Assembly: GCA_018066225.1 (NCBI GenBank)
Contig: JAGHRU010000122.1
Location: 1-17,174, forward strand
From: Candidatus Equimonas enterica
GTDB lineage: Bacteria; Bacteroidota; Bacteroidia; Bacteroidales; Bacteroidaceae
Reading direction: 5' to 3'
DNA: 17,174 nt
A model generated the notes under the pieces. The model was not told the DNA's origin. It was given only the letters and a program-made list of their open reading frames with translations, and did not search any database. How positions within the stretch are numbered: position 1 is the first letter of the stretch; each line of letters starts with the position of its first letter. Position numbers and translations under genes: made by a program. This document shows, one piece after another, positions 1-7,900 of this stretch.

Positions 1-17
1 GGGTAAGGGTGAGGAGG

Positions 18-1160
18 TTATTCCCCCACGATGCTGACTTCATCGACGTGGAGCACACTGCCGACGGCACCTTCGAAGTACGCGCCGTGGCGAGAGGAGG
101 AGAAGACCAAGGTGATGGCGTAGCCGCCTGCTGCGCAGCGCGCTTCGTCCCAAGCCTTGCCGGGCATGAGGCGGTAGGGCTCGGAGAAAGCCGTCCATGC
201 CGCAGGCTCACCGGGCTGGTCGAGGCGTGCCATGAGCACGATGCGGTCGGAGGAGAGCACGTTGCTGCCGTCGAGTCGCTCCACATTGTCGGGATCGACC
301 TCGAAGACGACGCTGTAGATGTCGCAGGTGTCGTGCAGTTCGGGTCGGATGGCGGTCGTCTTGTCCTGGAAGTCAGGTCCTGCGGTGTAGCGGTAGTAGC
401 CTTCGAGACGCAGCGGCCGCGACTGTACGAGTTGGCGACCGAAGCGGGTGGCTTCGAGCGGGGCCTTCATGGCGTTCTTGACGTCAAACTCGCCGATGAA
501 GAGGTTGCCAGCCGCAAGGGGCATTCCCGCCATCTTGCCAAACGAGCCTGTGGCGCAGGTCTCCAAGCGTACGCCGTAGCCAGCGTAGCCGTCGCGTAGC
601 GGTGCAGTGGGATAGCCCTCGGGGGTCTTGCTCTTGCCCGTGAGGGCGAAGCCAGCGTTGCCGCAGTCCCAGTAGTTGCGCCGTCCATCCACGGGGTCGC
701 TCTCGTCCACCTCGTAGTACTGGTAGTACTGGCCGCGCTGGTCGAGGTCGAAGTGCTCGAAGGAGAAGGTGGTGATGCGGCTATCGTCGGCCAAAGCGTT
801 GTACTTGAAGGCCACGGTATAGTCTTTGCGCCACACGCCGTCGGCGGCGTAGGTGGTGTAGGTCTGCGGCTCGGAGAAGTCGCGCACAGTGCCGCTCTCG
901 GGCACGATGCGTGCGCCCTCGGTGAGGATGAAGGCGGGGTCGAGGGCGGTGACGTCAGCCCCTCGGCGGATGGCGAGCTCCACGCTGTTGTTTTTCACCA
1001 CAGGGGCTTCGCCCGTAAGGATGTCGCTATGTGCCGCGAGCCATTCGGGGGCTACGGCGATGATGTCGCACTCGGCGTTAGCCGCCTCTTCACGGATACA
1101 CGAGCAGAAGAGCAGCGATGCCGCTACGGCGACGAGCGGGGTCAGTAGAGGGATACGCAT
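18..1160 (-). CDS. PCMD-domain surface lipoprotein
   Basis: Predicted 380-residue lipoprotein. The start at 1160 is chosen because it opens directly on a signal peptide (MRIPLLTPLVAVAASLLFCSC), and the upstream in-frame codon at 1187 would overlap the likely promoter. Cys21 followed by IREE is the probable lipidation site. Residues about 25-115 form a small beta-sandwich-like domain of the type with 'LTEGARIVPESGTVRDFSEP' and a 'DGVWRKDYTV' strand. Residues about 120-380 match the PCMD family (putative carbohydrate metabolism domain): the start 'TFSFEHFDL', a WDCGN segment and the end 'GAYFEGAVGSVLHVDEV' are typical. Members are Bacteroidetes envelope proteins with a presumed glycan-binding role, mostly not characterised. 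The gene ends with TAA at 18-20 and is divergent from the DUF4294 gene. Any downstream partner lies outside the window. Family is fairly sure, function is not. Confidence 0.85.
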   Translation of the reverse strand: MRIPLLTPLVAVAASLLFCSCIREEAANAECDIIAVAPEWLAAHSDILTGEAPVVKNNSVELAIRRGADVTALDPAFILTEGARIVPESGTVRDFSEPQTYTTYAADGVWRKDYTVAFKYNALADDSRITTFSFEHFDLDQRGQYYQYYEVDESDPVDGRRNYWDCGNAGFALTGKSKTPEGYPTAPLRDGYAGYGVRLETCATGSFGKMAGMPLAAGNLFIGEFDVKNAMKAPLEATRFGRQLVQSRPLRLEGYYRYTAGPDFQDKTTAIRPELHDTCDIYSVVFEVDPDNVERLDGSNVLSSDRIVLMARLDQPGEPAAWTAFSEPYRLMPGKAWDEARCAAGGYAITLVFSSSRHGAYFEGAVGSVLHVDEVSIVGE

Positions 1161-1184
1161 AGAGAGTACACAAATATAGTCGCG

Positions 1185-1220
1185 CAAAGTTACGCAATGC
1201 CGCCGATGTGGCCAAGCAAA
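1185..1220 (-). promoter_or_regulatory. Promoter of PCMD lipoprotein gene
   Basis: On the minus strand TAACTTTG (1192-1185) fits the Bacteroidetes -7 box TAnnTTTG. A TTTG at 1220-1217 sits 24 bases upstream as a -33 box. The start codon is 24 bases downstream. A second -7-like box, TATATTTG (1178-1171), lies closer to the start but lacks a -33 partner. Confidence 0.6.
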
Positions 1221-1264
1221 TTAGGTTAAAAGACCTTATTTTTGTCCATTTTCACGCACGATGC

Positions 1265-1295
1265 TTGGCGCATTGCACCGAAGTTGCTACCTTTG
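1265..1295 (+). promoter_or_regulatory. Promoter of DUF4294 gene
   Basis: TACCTTTG (1288-1295) matches the -7 box, with TTG at 1265-1267 spaced 20 bases upstream. Only seven bases separate the box from the ATG at 1303, so this transcript would have almost no leader. A weaker alternative -7 box, TATTTTTG, is at 1237-1244. Confidence 0.6.
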
Positions 1296-1302
1296 CAGGG
1301 CT

Positions 1303-1950
1303 ATGCTTACACGGCGTCACATATTGCTCTGCTGCGCTTTCGCCCTCACGCTGACGGCGAGTGCGCAAATCCCGACCGACATCGACGAGTTGCCCGAGGC
1401 ACACGACGGCGAAATCACGCCAGCCGTGGCCATGGAGGTGCAGGTGCGTAAGCAGCGCATCGCCTACAAGGGCGACAGCATCCCTGCCGTCATCATGCCG
1501 ACGCTCTACAAGTATCCCGCGATGGACTTCAAGAGCAAAAAGGCGCGCGAGCGTTACAACCGCCTTGTGGCCAATGTCAAGCGGCTGCTGCCCATCGCCA
1601 AGAGCGCGAAATACTACATCATCGAGACCTACGACTACATGGAGACGCTGCCCCAGCAGGAGCGCGCGGCACACATCAAGGTGGTCGAGGCTGACCTCAA
1701 AAAACGCTATACGCCCCTGCTGAAGAAACTCACGCGCTCACAGGGCACGCTGCTGGTGAAACTCATCGACCGCGAATGTGGCCAGACGGGCTACAACATC
1801 GCCAAAGCCTTCGTCGGTGCGTTTCGCGCCAACATGTACCAAGCCCTTGCCTTCTGCTTCGGCCAAAGCCTGACGAAGCACTACGATCCCGAGGGCGACG
1901 ACCGCTACACGGAGCGCGTGGTGCGCATGGTGGAGAGCGGCCAGATTTAG
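1303..1950 (+). CDS. Secreted DUF4294 protein
   Basis: Predicted 215-residue exported protein of the DUF4294 family, which is widespread in Bacteroidetes and of unknown function. The start at 1303 is preferred over the in-frame ATG at 1261 because it begins immediately with a signal peptide (MLTRRHILLCCAFALTLTASAQ, cleavage likely after SAQ), whereas the longer form would put 14 unrelated residues in front and include the promoter. The mature part begins with an acidic stretch and continues with the family core 'AYKGDSIPAVIMPTLYKYP', then 'ARERYNRLVANVKRLLPIAK' and a basic helical region, with 'LVKLIDRECGQTGYNIAK' near the C-terminus. No catalytic motif is evident. The gene is monocistronic, divergent from the PCMD lipoprotein gene and followed by an intergenic repeat. 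The family is recognised from memory of its conserved core; no function is claimed. Confidence 0.82.
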   Translation: MLTRRHILLCCAFALTLTASAQIPTDIDELPEAHDGEITPAVAMEVQVRKQRIAYKGDSIPAVIMPTLYKYPAMDFKSKKARERYNRLVANVKRLLPIAKSAKYYIIETYDYMETLPQQERAAHIKVVEADLKKRYTPLLKKLTRSQGTLLVKLIDRECGQTGYNIAKAFVGAFRANMYQALAFCFGQSLTKHYDPEGDDRYTERVVRMVESGQI

Positions 1951-1952
1951 CC

Positions 1953-2043
1953 CCTGCGCAAAGGCTGAAAACCATTTGCCCTTGTCGTGCAAACGATTTG
2001 CCGAGACGCGAAAAACCACCTGCGCAGACGCGAAAATCGGTAC
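1953..2043 (+). repeat. Intergenic repeat, copy A
   Basis: This non-coding stretch between the DUF4294 gene and the next promoter is built of short repeated blocks: CTGCGCA at 1954 and again at 2020, CAAACGATTTGCC at 1990, and AGACGCGAAAA twice (2004 and 2026). The segment at 1977-1997 matches 8276-8296 at 19 of 21 bases. The segment at 1972-1996 matches the reverse complement of 16809-16833 at about 20 of 25 bases. It is therefore one of three related intergenic elements in this window. Confidence 0.6.
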
Positions 2044-2082
2044 TATCAAGGCAGCGCGCGCGGCTTTTTTTATGTTAAAAAT

Positions 2083-2113
2083 TTTGCCGTGTCAGAAATA
2101 AACCTTAAATTTG
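2083..2113 (+). promoter_or_regulatory. Promoter of propeller-like protein gene
   Basis: TAAATTTG (2106-2113) is a good -7 box, with TTTG at 2083-2086 spaced 19 bases upstream. The start codon is 42 bases downstream of the -7 box. A T-rich run at 2065-2071 just upstream may end transcription from the DUF4294 gene, but no convincing stem precedes it. Confidence 0.65.
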
Positions 2114-2155
2114 CAGCGCAAGCATTTTTAACATTAACCCTAAATCTTTAACGCA

Positions 2156-3805
2156 ATGAAAAAAATTTACATGCTTCTCTGCCTCGCAGTGCTCTCTCTG
2201 ACGACTGCTATGGCACAGTGGACAACCAGTGACACTGAGACGCACAGCCTCACCAAAGAAGGCGAGTACAACCAGTGTGAATTGAAGCAAGTCTTTACTT
2301 CCGATGGCAAACTTGTCATGGTATGGCTTCGCCCCGGCGCAGACCTGCTGAGCAAAGACAACCACTACCGTCTCTACATGCAAATCTTCGACAAGGACGG
2401 CAATGCGCTCCTCGAAGAAGGTGGTAAACTCATCGTCGATAAGCCTTCACGCTCATGGATTACCGACTACACCCTCACCCTTGCCCCCAACGACGATGTC
2501 CTCATCGGCTACTACGACTGCCGCAACGATGAGAACCGCCCATGGTACACCTCCTACTTCTACCGCTACGACTCCAACGGTAATGCCGTATGGAGCGAAG
2601 ACGGTGTGCTCGGTTTCGACACCGAGGGTGTAGATCTCGCTACCGTCAGCGACGCTACGCCGCGTATCTGCTGCAGCGGTGACAACGTGTATGTATCCGT
2701 ACAGCGCAACCTCGCCATCAAGACCAAGGCTACCGAAGAAAACTGGAAGCCGACCTATGAAGGCGAAGAGATGCCCGAGTACGTTTACCTCTGGGACGAC
2801 CAGTACATCCTCTCCTGCATCAACGCCGACGGCGAGTGCATCAGCAAGACCGAGAAGTTTGGCTACTGCGCCCTCGGTGCGCTCTATCCCGCACCCGACG
2901 GCGACATCTACCTCACCTTCCAGCCCGTAGAGTTCACCAAGCTCCAGTGCGTGCGCTACAACAACAAGATGGAGAGCGTATGGGAAGGTCGCCTCGACGT
3001 AGAGCCTCAGCAACTCTCTCCCAGCATGGCTCCTCAGACGCCCCAAATCAAGGCCGACGGTCAAGGTGGCCTCATCTGCGGCTACTTCCTCAAAGGCAGC
3101 ATGACGGCACAGTGCGCCTTGCAGCGCGTGAAGCCCGACGGCACGACTTGGGAAGACCGCGTACTCGCTGTGCCCAACGCACAAGGTACGGCCAACAGTT
3201 TCGCCTTCGGCGTACGCGAGAGCGACGGCACCATCATGCACATGCAGTGCTATCAGCCTTCGAGCGCAAACACGCTGACCATCAACAAACTCGACATCGA
3301 CGGCAACTACCTCTGGAAGGGCACCAAGTATGAAGAAGGCCGCACCATCGTCAATAACGACCGCTACGACATCCGCGCCGTCCTCGTAGAGCCCCGCGAG
3401 AACTCATGGATACTCGTCTATGGCATCTACAACACCAGCAAGTACGGCTACGACTATGTCGTACGCGAAGTCAATGAAGACGGTAAGAAGATTTGGGACC
3501 GCCAGTTTGAGACGGCGTTCTACCTCATCCACGGCCAGTACTTCTTCATCAAGGACAACCTCCTCTTCTGGGTCTATGAAGTCGATATGCCCAAGGAAGG
3601 CAAACCCGTCGAGAGTTACCAAGGTCCTACCGGTATGCTCTACCGTGTCATCGACATCTCCATCCACACCGAAGGCATCGAGCAGCCCGTGGTCATCAAC
3701 CCCAACGCCAAGGCTGGCGTAGCCTATGACCTCCAAGGCCGTCAGGTCAATGACGACTACAAGGGCATCGTCATCGTCGATGGTAAGCCCGTAGTACGCA
3801 AGTAA
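2156..3805 (+). CDS. Secreted propeller-like protein with C-terminal tail
   Basis: A 549-residue protein whose family I do not recognise by name. It starts with a clear Sec signal peptide (MKKIYMLLCLAVLSLTTAMA, cleavage before QWTT). The body is beta-rich and carries about seven spaced copies of a 'D-x-DG-N-x-x-W' element near residues 78, 138, 223, 268, 325, 379 and 439 (for example FDKDGNALLE, YDSNGNAVWS, LDIDGNYLWK, VNEDGKKIWD). Spacing of roughly 45-85 residues suggests a beta-propeller. The C-terminus (about 522-549) reads AYDLQGRQV...KGIVIVDGKPVVRK, a tail common in secreted Prevotella-type proteins and reminiscent of a shortened type IX sorting tail; the GLUG protein downstream ends alike. 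The gene has its own promoter and is followed by a strong hairpin. Secretion is well supported; the fold and any ligand are inference. Confidence 0.8.
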   Translation: MKKIYMLLCLAVLSLTTAMAQWTTSDTETHSLTKEGEYNQCELKQVFTSDGKLVMVWLRPGADLLSKDNHYRLYMQIFDKDGNALLEEGGKLIVDKPSRSWITDYTLTLAPNDDVLIGYYDCRNDENRPWYTSYFYRYDSNGNAVWSEDGVLGFDTEGVDLATVSDATPRICCSGDNVYVSVQRNLAIKTKATEENWKPTYEGEEMPEYVYLWDDQYILSCINADGECISKTEKFGYCALGALYPAPDGDIYLTFQPVEFTKLQCVRYNNKMESVWEGRLDVEPQQLSPSMAPQTPQIKADGQGGLICGYFLKGSMTAQCALQRVKPDGTTWEDRVLAVPNAQGTANSFAFGVRESDGTIMHMQCYQPSSANTLTINKLDIDGNYLWKGTKYEEGRTIVNNDRYDIRAVLVEPRENSWILVYGIYNTSKYGYDYVVREVNEDGKKIWDRQFETAFYLIHGQYFFIKDNLLFWVYEVDMPKEGKPVESYQGPTGMLYRVIDISIHTEGIEQPVVINPNAKAGVAYDLQGRQVNDDYKGIVIVDGKPVVRK

Positions 3806-3826
3806 TCTATTCACTCCATACCCATC

Positions 3827-3866
3827 AGCAACTCTCTGTGGTCGTCAGCGGCCGCAGAGAGTTGTT
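3827..3866 (+). terminator. Long hairpin between propeller-like gene and nadA
   Basis: An 18-base-pair stem (3827-3844 with 3849-3866, a few G-U pairs) closes on the tetraloop TCAG. It lies 21 bases after the upstream stop codon and 28 bases before the nadA start. There is no T-run after it, so it may be a terminator of a non-classical kind, an RNA 3'-end stabiliser or an attenuator controlling read-through into nadA. I see no TAnnTTTG promoter box between it and nadA. Confidence 0.6.
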
Positions 3867-3894
3867 GCACACAACACAAACAACGCCACACACT

Positions 3895-4890
3895 ATGACG
3901 CTACAACCCCAATGGCTCCGACAGGGCTACATCGACGCCCCCGTCCCCGCCCATCTCGACGTCGCCGCCGAGATACGCCGCATGGCTGCCGAGAAGCACG
4001 CCATCATCCTCGCACACTACTACACCCGCCCAGAGATACAGGACATCGCCGACTTCGTGGGCGACAGCCTCGCGCTGGCGCAGCACGCTGCCGCTACCGA
4101 TGCCCGCATCATCGTCATGTGTGGCGTGCACTTCATGGCCGAGACCAACAAGATACTCTGCCCCGACAAACTGGTGCTCTGCCCCGACCTCAACGCCACT
4201 TGCAGCCTCGCCGAGAGTTGTCCTGCCGATGCCTTCGAGCGTTTCGTGGCAGCCCACCCCGACCATAAGGTCATCTCCTACGTCAATACTACGGCGGCTA
4301 CGAAGGCACTCACCGATGTCGTCGTCACCTCCACCAATGCGCGCCGCATCGTGGAGTCGTTCCCCAAGGAGCAACCCCTCATCTTCGGGCCCGACAGCAA
4401 CCTCGGCGGCTACATCAACAGCGTCACGGGGCGCAACATGCCGCTCTGGGACGGTGCGTGCCATGTCCACCGCCGCTTCTCGCTCGCCCATATTGAGGCG
4501 TTGAAGGCCGAGCACCCCGAGGCCAAAGTCCTCGTCCACCCCGAGTGCCCAGCCCCCATCGCTGCCATGGCCGACATCGTGGGCAGCACCGCTGCTCTGC
4601 TGCGCTATGCCGTAGAGAGCCCTGCCCAGTCCTTCATCGTCGTCACCGAGAGCGGCATCCTCCACGAGATGCAGCGTCAAGCCCCCAGCAAGACCTTCCT
4701 CACCGTGGCCACTCAGGCCGAAGGCGACGCCCCTGCCGCATCCTGCAACGCCTGCGAGTACATGCGCCTCATCACCATCGAGAAGGTCTATAACACCCTG
4801 CGCTATGAGTGGCCCGCCGTAGAGGTCGATGCCGACATCGCTGAGCGCGCCCTCAAGCCCATAGAGCGCATGCTCGCTCTGAGCAAGTAA
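3895..4890 (+). CDS. nadA: Quinolinate synthase
   Basis: NadA condenses iminoaspartate with dihydroxyacetone phosphate to give quinolinate, the second step of de novo NAD synthesis, in the cytoplasm. It uses a [4Fe-4S] cluster held by three cysteines. The 331-residue sequence has the expected features: 'AIILAHYYTRPEIQDIADFVGDSLALA' near residues 36-62, Cys103 in CSLAESCPAD, Cys218 in HPECPAPIAAMADIVGST, and Cys287 in CNACEYM, plus SYVNTTAATKA and FGPDSNLGGYI. Length is normal for the family. The start at 3895 is used because the upstream in-frame GTG lies inside the 3827-3866 hairpin. nadB and nadC are not adjacent. No promoter box is visible just upstream, so it may depend on read-through from the preceding gene. 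Identification is very secure. Confidence 0.97.
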   Translation: MTLQPQWLRQGYIDAPVPAHLDVAAEIRRMAAEKHAIILAHYYTRPEIQDIADFVGDSLALAQHAAATDARIIVMCGVHFMAETNKILCPDKLVLCPDLNATCSLAESCPADAFERFVAAHPDHKVISYVNTTAATKALTDVVVTSTNARRIVESFPKEQPLIFGPDSNLGGYINSVTGRNMPLWDGACHVHRRFSLAHIEALKAEHPEAKVLVHPECPAPIAAMADIVGSTAALLRYAVESPAQSFIVVTESGILHEMQRQAPSKTFLTVATQAEGDAPAASCNACEYMRLITIEKVYNTLRYEWPAVEVDADIAERALKPIERMLALSK

Positions 4891-4904
4891 AGCAAACCAG
4901 AAAA

Positions 4905-4936
4905 CGGCACTTTCGCTGCATCGTTGCCGCCTTTTT
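4905..4936 (+). terminator. Possible weak terminator after nadA
   Basis: A short stem CGGCA (4905-4909) / TGCCG (4925-4929) is followed by TTTTT at 4932-4936. The stem is only five pairs with a long loop, so this is tentative. It directly abuts the promoter of the next gene. Confidence 0.3.
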
Positions 4937-4939
4937 GCG

Positions 4940-4947
4940 TAACTTTG
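4940..4947 (+). promoter_or_regulatory. -7 box of GLUG protein gene
   Basis: TAACTTTG fits the Bacteroidetes -7 consensus and sits 33 bases before the ATG at 4981. The -33 box is weak (TTTC at 4911-4914, spacing 25). Confidence 0.5.
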
Positions 4948-4980
4948 CGCCCTCTTTCTCGTATATACAATCCATAGATT

Positions 4981-7900
4981 ATGCAAAGATCTTTAACTCT
5001 CGCAATGCTGTTGCTCGCCAGTTTAGTAGCGACAGCGCAGGTCGTGGAGGTCGGCTCTGCCGAGAAGTTTAGGGAGGAAGTCACCCAAAACCATTCGGCC
5101 TACATCAAACTGACGAATGACATTGACCTCACCCAAATTGGCACGATAGACATCACCTTCACGGGCGTCATCGATGGCAAGGAGGAGAGGGGCGACAGCG
5201 TCTTCTACCACTCGCTCGGCGATGGCAAGGGTCGCGTCCTTCACCCCATCTTCACCGCTATGGAGGGCGCGACGCTGCAAAACCTCGTCATCCGCCACTT
5301 CCGCCTCGACTGGAACGACGACTACATCGGTGCTGTGGCCAAGAAGGCAAAGGGCTGTACGTTCAAGCAAGTTGTCCTCTCCGACATTTCCGTCTTCAAC
5401 GAAGACGACTATGCTGGTGCGCTCGTGGGGCAGGCCGAAGGCTGCACCCTGAATAGCGTCAAGAGTTTGGGCTGCGACGTCACCGTCGATGGCGACCATG
5501 CTGGTGGCCTCGTGGGCGTGAGCAGTGGCAGCACCTACACCGACTGCCTCAACAATGCCTTCTCCTTTGTCTATGCCGACGGCAGTTGGGGCAACGCCTA
5601 CGCCGGCGGTCTGGTGGGAGAGTCTGCCCAAGATAAGTTCTACAACTGCCTCAACTTCGCCGTAGTCGGTGCACTCGACGATCGCATCGGCGGCATAGCG
5701 GGTTACAGCGAGCTCTCGCTCTTCTCGGGATGCAGCAACGGTGGCTATATCGTGCACAGCGATGAGGAGGACTTCCTCATATTGACCGGACAGGTCAGAG
5801 AGCATCTCAAAGCGCAGTTTGACGCCATCAAGCAAGACTTGCAGGACAACTACGACGTGATGGACGCGGGCGTGACGGTGGAGTGCATCACCCTCTTTGG
5901 CTCGCTCGGCGCGTTCACCGCTATCGGCATGGTGTGGATAGGCATGGAAATGGCGGGCATCGTCTGCATGGCCATTCCGGCCGTCGATCTCGTCGTTTTG
6001 GCCGCAGGCATCGTGCTGACCATCGTCGCAGCCATCCTCTTTGAGTGCGAAGGGCACGACGAGATGGGTGGCATCGTCGGCACTGGTCTCGGCACGACCA
6101 TTGACGCTTGTGCCAACTACGGCGTCTGCCTCTGCCGCGACAGCGATGTGGGCGGCATAGCGGGCAAGATGGACGTCTCGCGCAAGGATTACAGTGCCAA
6201 GCCCACCATCAAGAACTGCCTCAACACGGGCGAGGTGCAGGGCTACGACTATGTGGGCGGCATCGTGGGCAATGCCGATGCCACCACCATCATCACCGGC
6301 TGTCTCAACACGGGCAAGATAAAGGCTTCGAGCAGTACGCCCTATGCCATCAGCGAGTACGGCACTTGCTCGGCCAACTACTATCGCTCCGACAAGTACG
6401 ACACCTCCGACCCCACGAAGACGGGCGTCACCGAAGAGCAGTTGTCCTCGGGCATGGTGGCGTGGTGGCTCAATGGCGGCGAAGGCACACCCAACTCGCT
6501 GTGGCGACAAAACATACCCGGCGACCCCTGTCCCGTGCTCGACCGCTCTCATGCCGTCGTCACGGCCGACAAACTGGGCGCACGCTTTCCCGTCTCCACC
6601 CTCGACGACTTGATCAGACTGCGCGATGTCGTCAATGCGGGCTACAAGGACAGTTACGTTGTCTATATCGGTGCCGACATCGACTGCTCCGACATCGACT
6701 GGGTGCCCATCGGCACGTTGGAGCATCCCTTCGCGGGCATCTGCTTCGGCGGTGGCCACACCATCACGGGCATCCACACACCCTCTTCCTACACGCCCCA
6801 AAGCGGCATAGAGGGTGTCGGCTTCTTCGGCGTCGTCAATATCGGCACCGAGGTGCACGACCTCCACATCGGCGAGGGCACGATCAGCGGCGGCTTCGCC
6901 GTGGGTGGCATCGTCGGCTGTGCACGCCACCCCAATGGCAAGGACGGTGAGGTCAAGATAACGGGTTGCAGCAACGCGGCCGACATCAGTGCTGACTACA
7001 ACGCTGGCGGCATCATCGGCGCAATCTACAACGACGTCAATATGTCGCTCACGATAGACTGCTGCTACAACACGGGCAACATCACGGCCGTCAAGGAGTC
7101 GGCTGCCCTCTGCGGCTATACCAAGAACGGCGCGACCATCACAGGCTGCTGGAACACTGGCTGTGTCACGGGCTACGACAAAGGCAACGGCTTCGTACGC
7201 GGCGAGAAGCGCACCGTGCGTGGCTGCTACACCATCGACACCTACCCAGAGTTGGCGCAGACCAATGTTGAGTTCTTCACTACCGAGCAGGCCAAGGACG
7301 GCACGCTCTGCTACAACCTCAACGGCGGCAGCAACATCACCAACGACGCCGAAATCAATCTCCCTTGGGAGCAGAATATCACGACCGATGACTACCCCAG
7401 CAGTTGTGGCTATGGCGCGAAGAGCAAGGGCATCTATGCCAGCCGCGACATCAGCAACGTGTATGGCACGGTCGTGCTGCCCTATACGGTCAATTCCGAC
7501 GAACACATCAAGTACTACGTCCTCTCCTCCACCACCGACGGCGACGCTACGACGCTCCACTTCCACGCTGTCGAGACGCTGCCCGCAGGCACGCCTGCCA
7601 TCTTCCATGTGGTCAAGGCGGGTGCTTACGACTTCCTCAGCACGGACTATGTCTTTGGCTACGATGCCTACGCGGCCCTCGACGCTGGCGATTGGACGAT
7701 GAAGGGCAACATCACGCTCGAGAACCTCGTCTTCACCGACAGCGAGACGCTGAAACACCTCTACTACATCAGCGGCGACCAGATCAAGAGTGCCGCAAGC
7801 AAACTCACCATCGCGCCCCTACGCGCCTATATGGCAGGGCCTTCGCGTGAGAGCGAGACGGCAGCGCGGGCCCTCTCCATCGTCTTCGACGACGAGGACG

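Noticed and set aside
2051..2071. GC-rich stretch followed by a T-run as a terminator for the DUF4294 gene
   Set aside because: The GCGCGCGC block cannot form a convincing stem with a loop, so only the T-run remains.
3838..3894. GTG start 19 codons upstream for nadA
   Set aside because: It is inside the hairpin stem, and the added residues have no NadA character.
5281..7100. Repeated GGC-GGC-ATC-GTG-type DNA that could suggest a tandem repeat or CRISPR-like array
   Set aside because: The similarity is at protein level (GLUG repeats), spacing is irregular and the frame is open throughout.
5023..7758. A 911-codon open frame on the minus strand opposite the GLUG gene
   Set aside because: It has no start context, no domain and low-complexity Val/Asp/Ala-rich composition. 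It mirrors the GC-rich codon bias of the real gene, which has a signal peptide and GLUG repeats.
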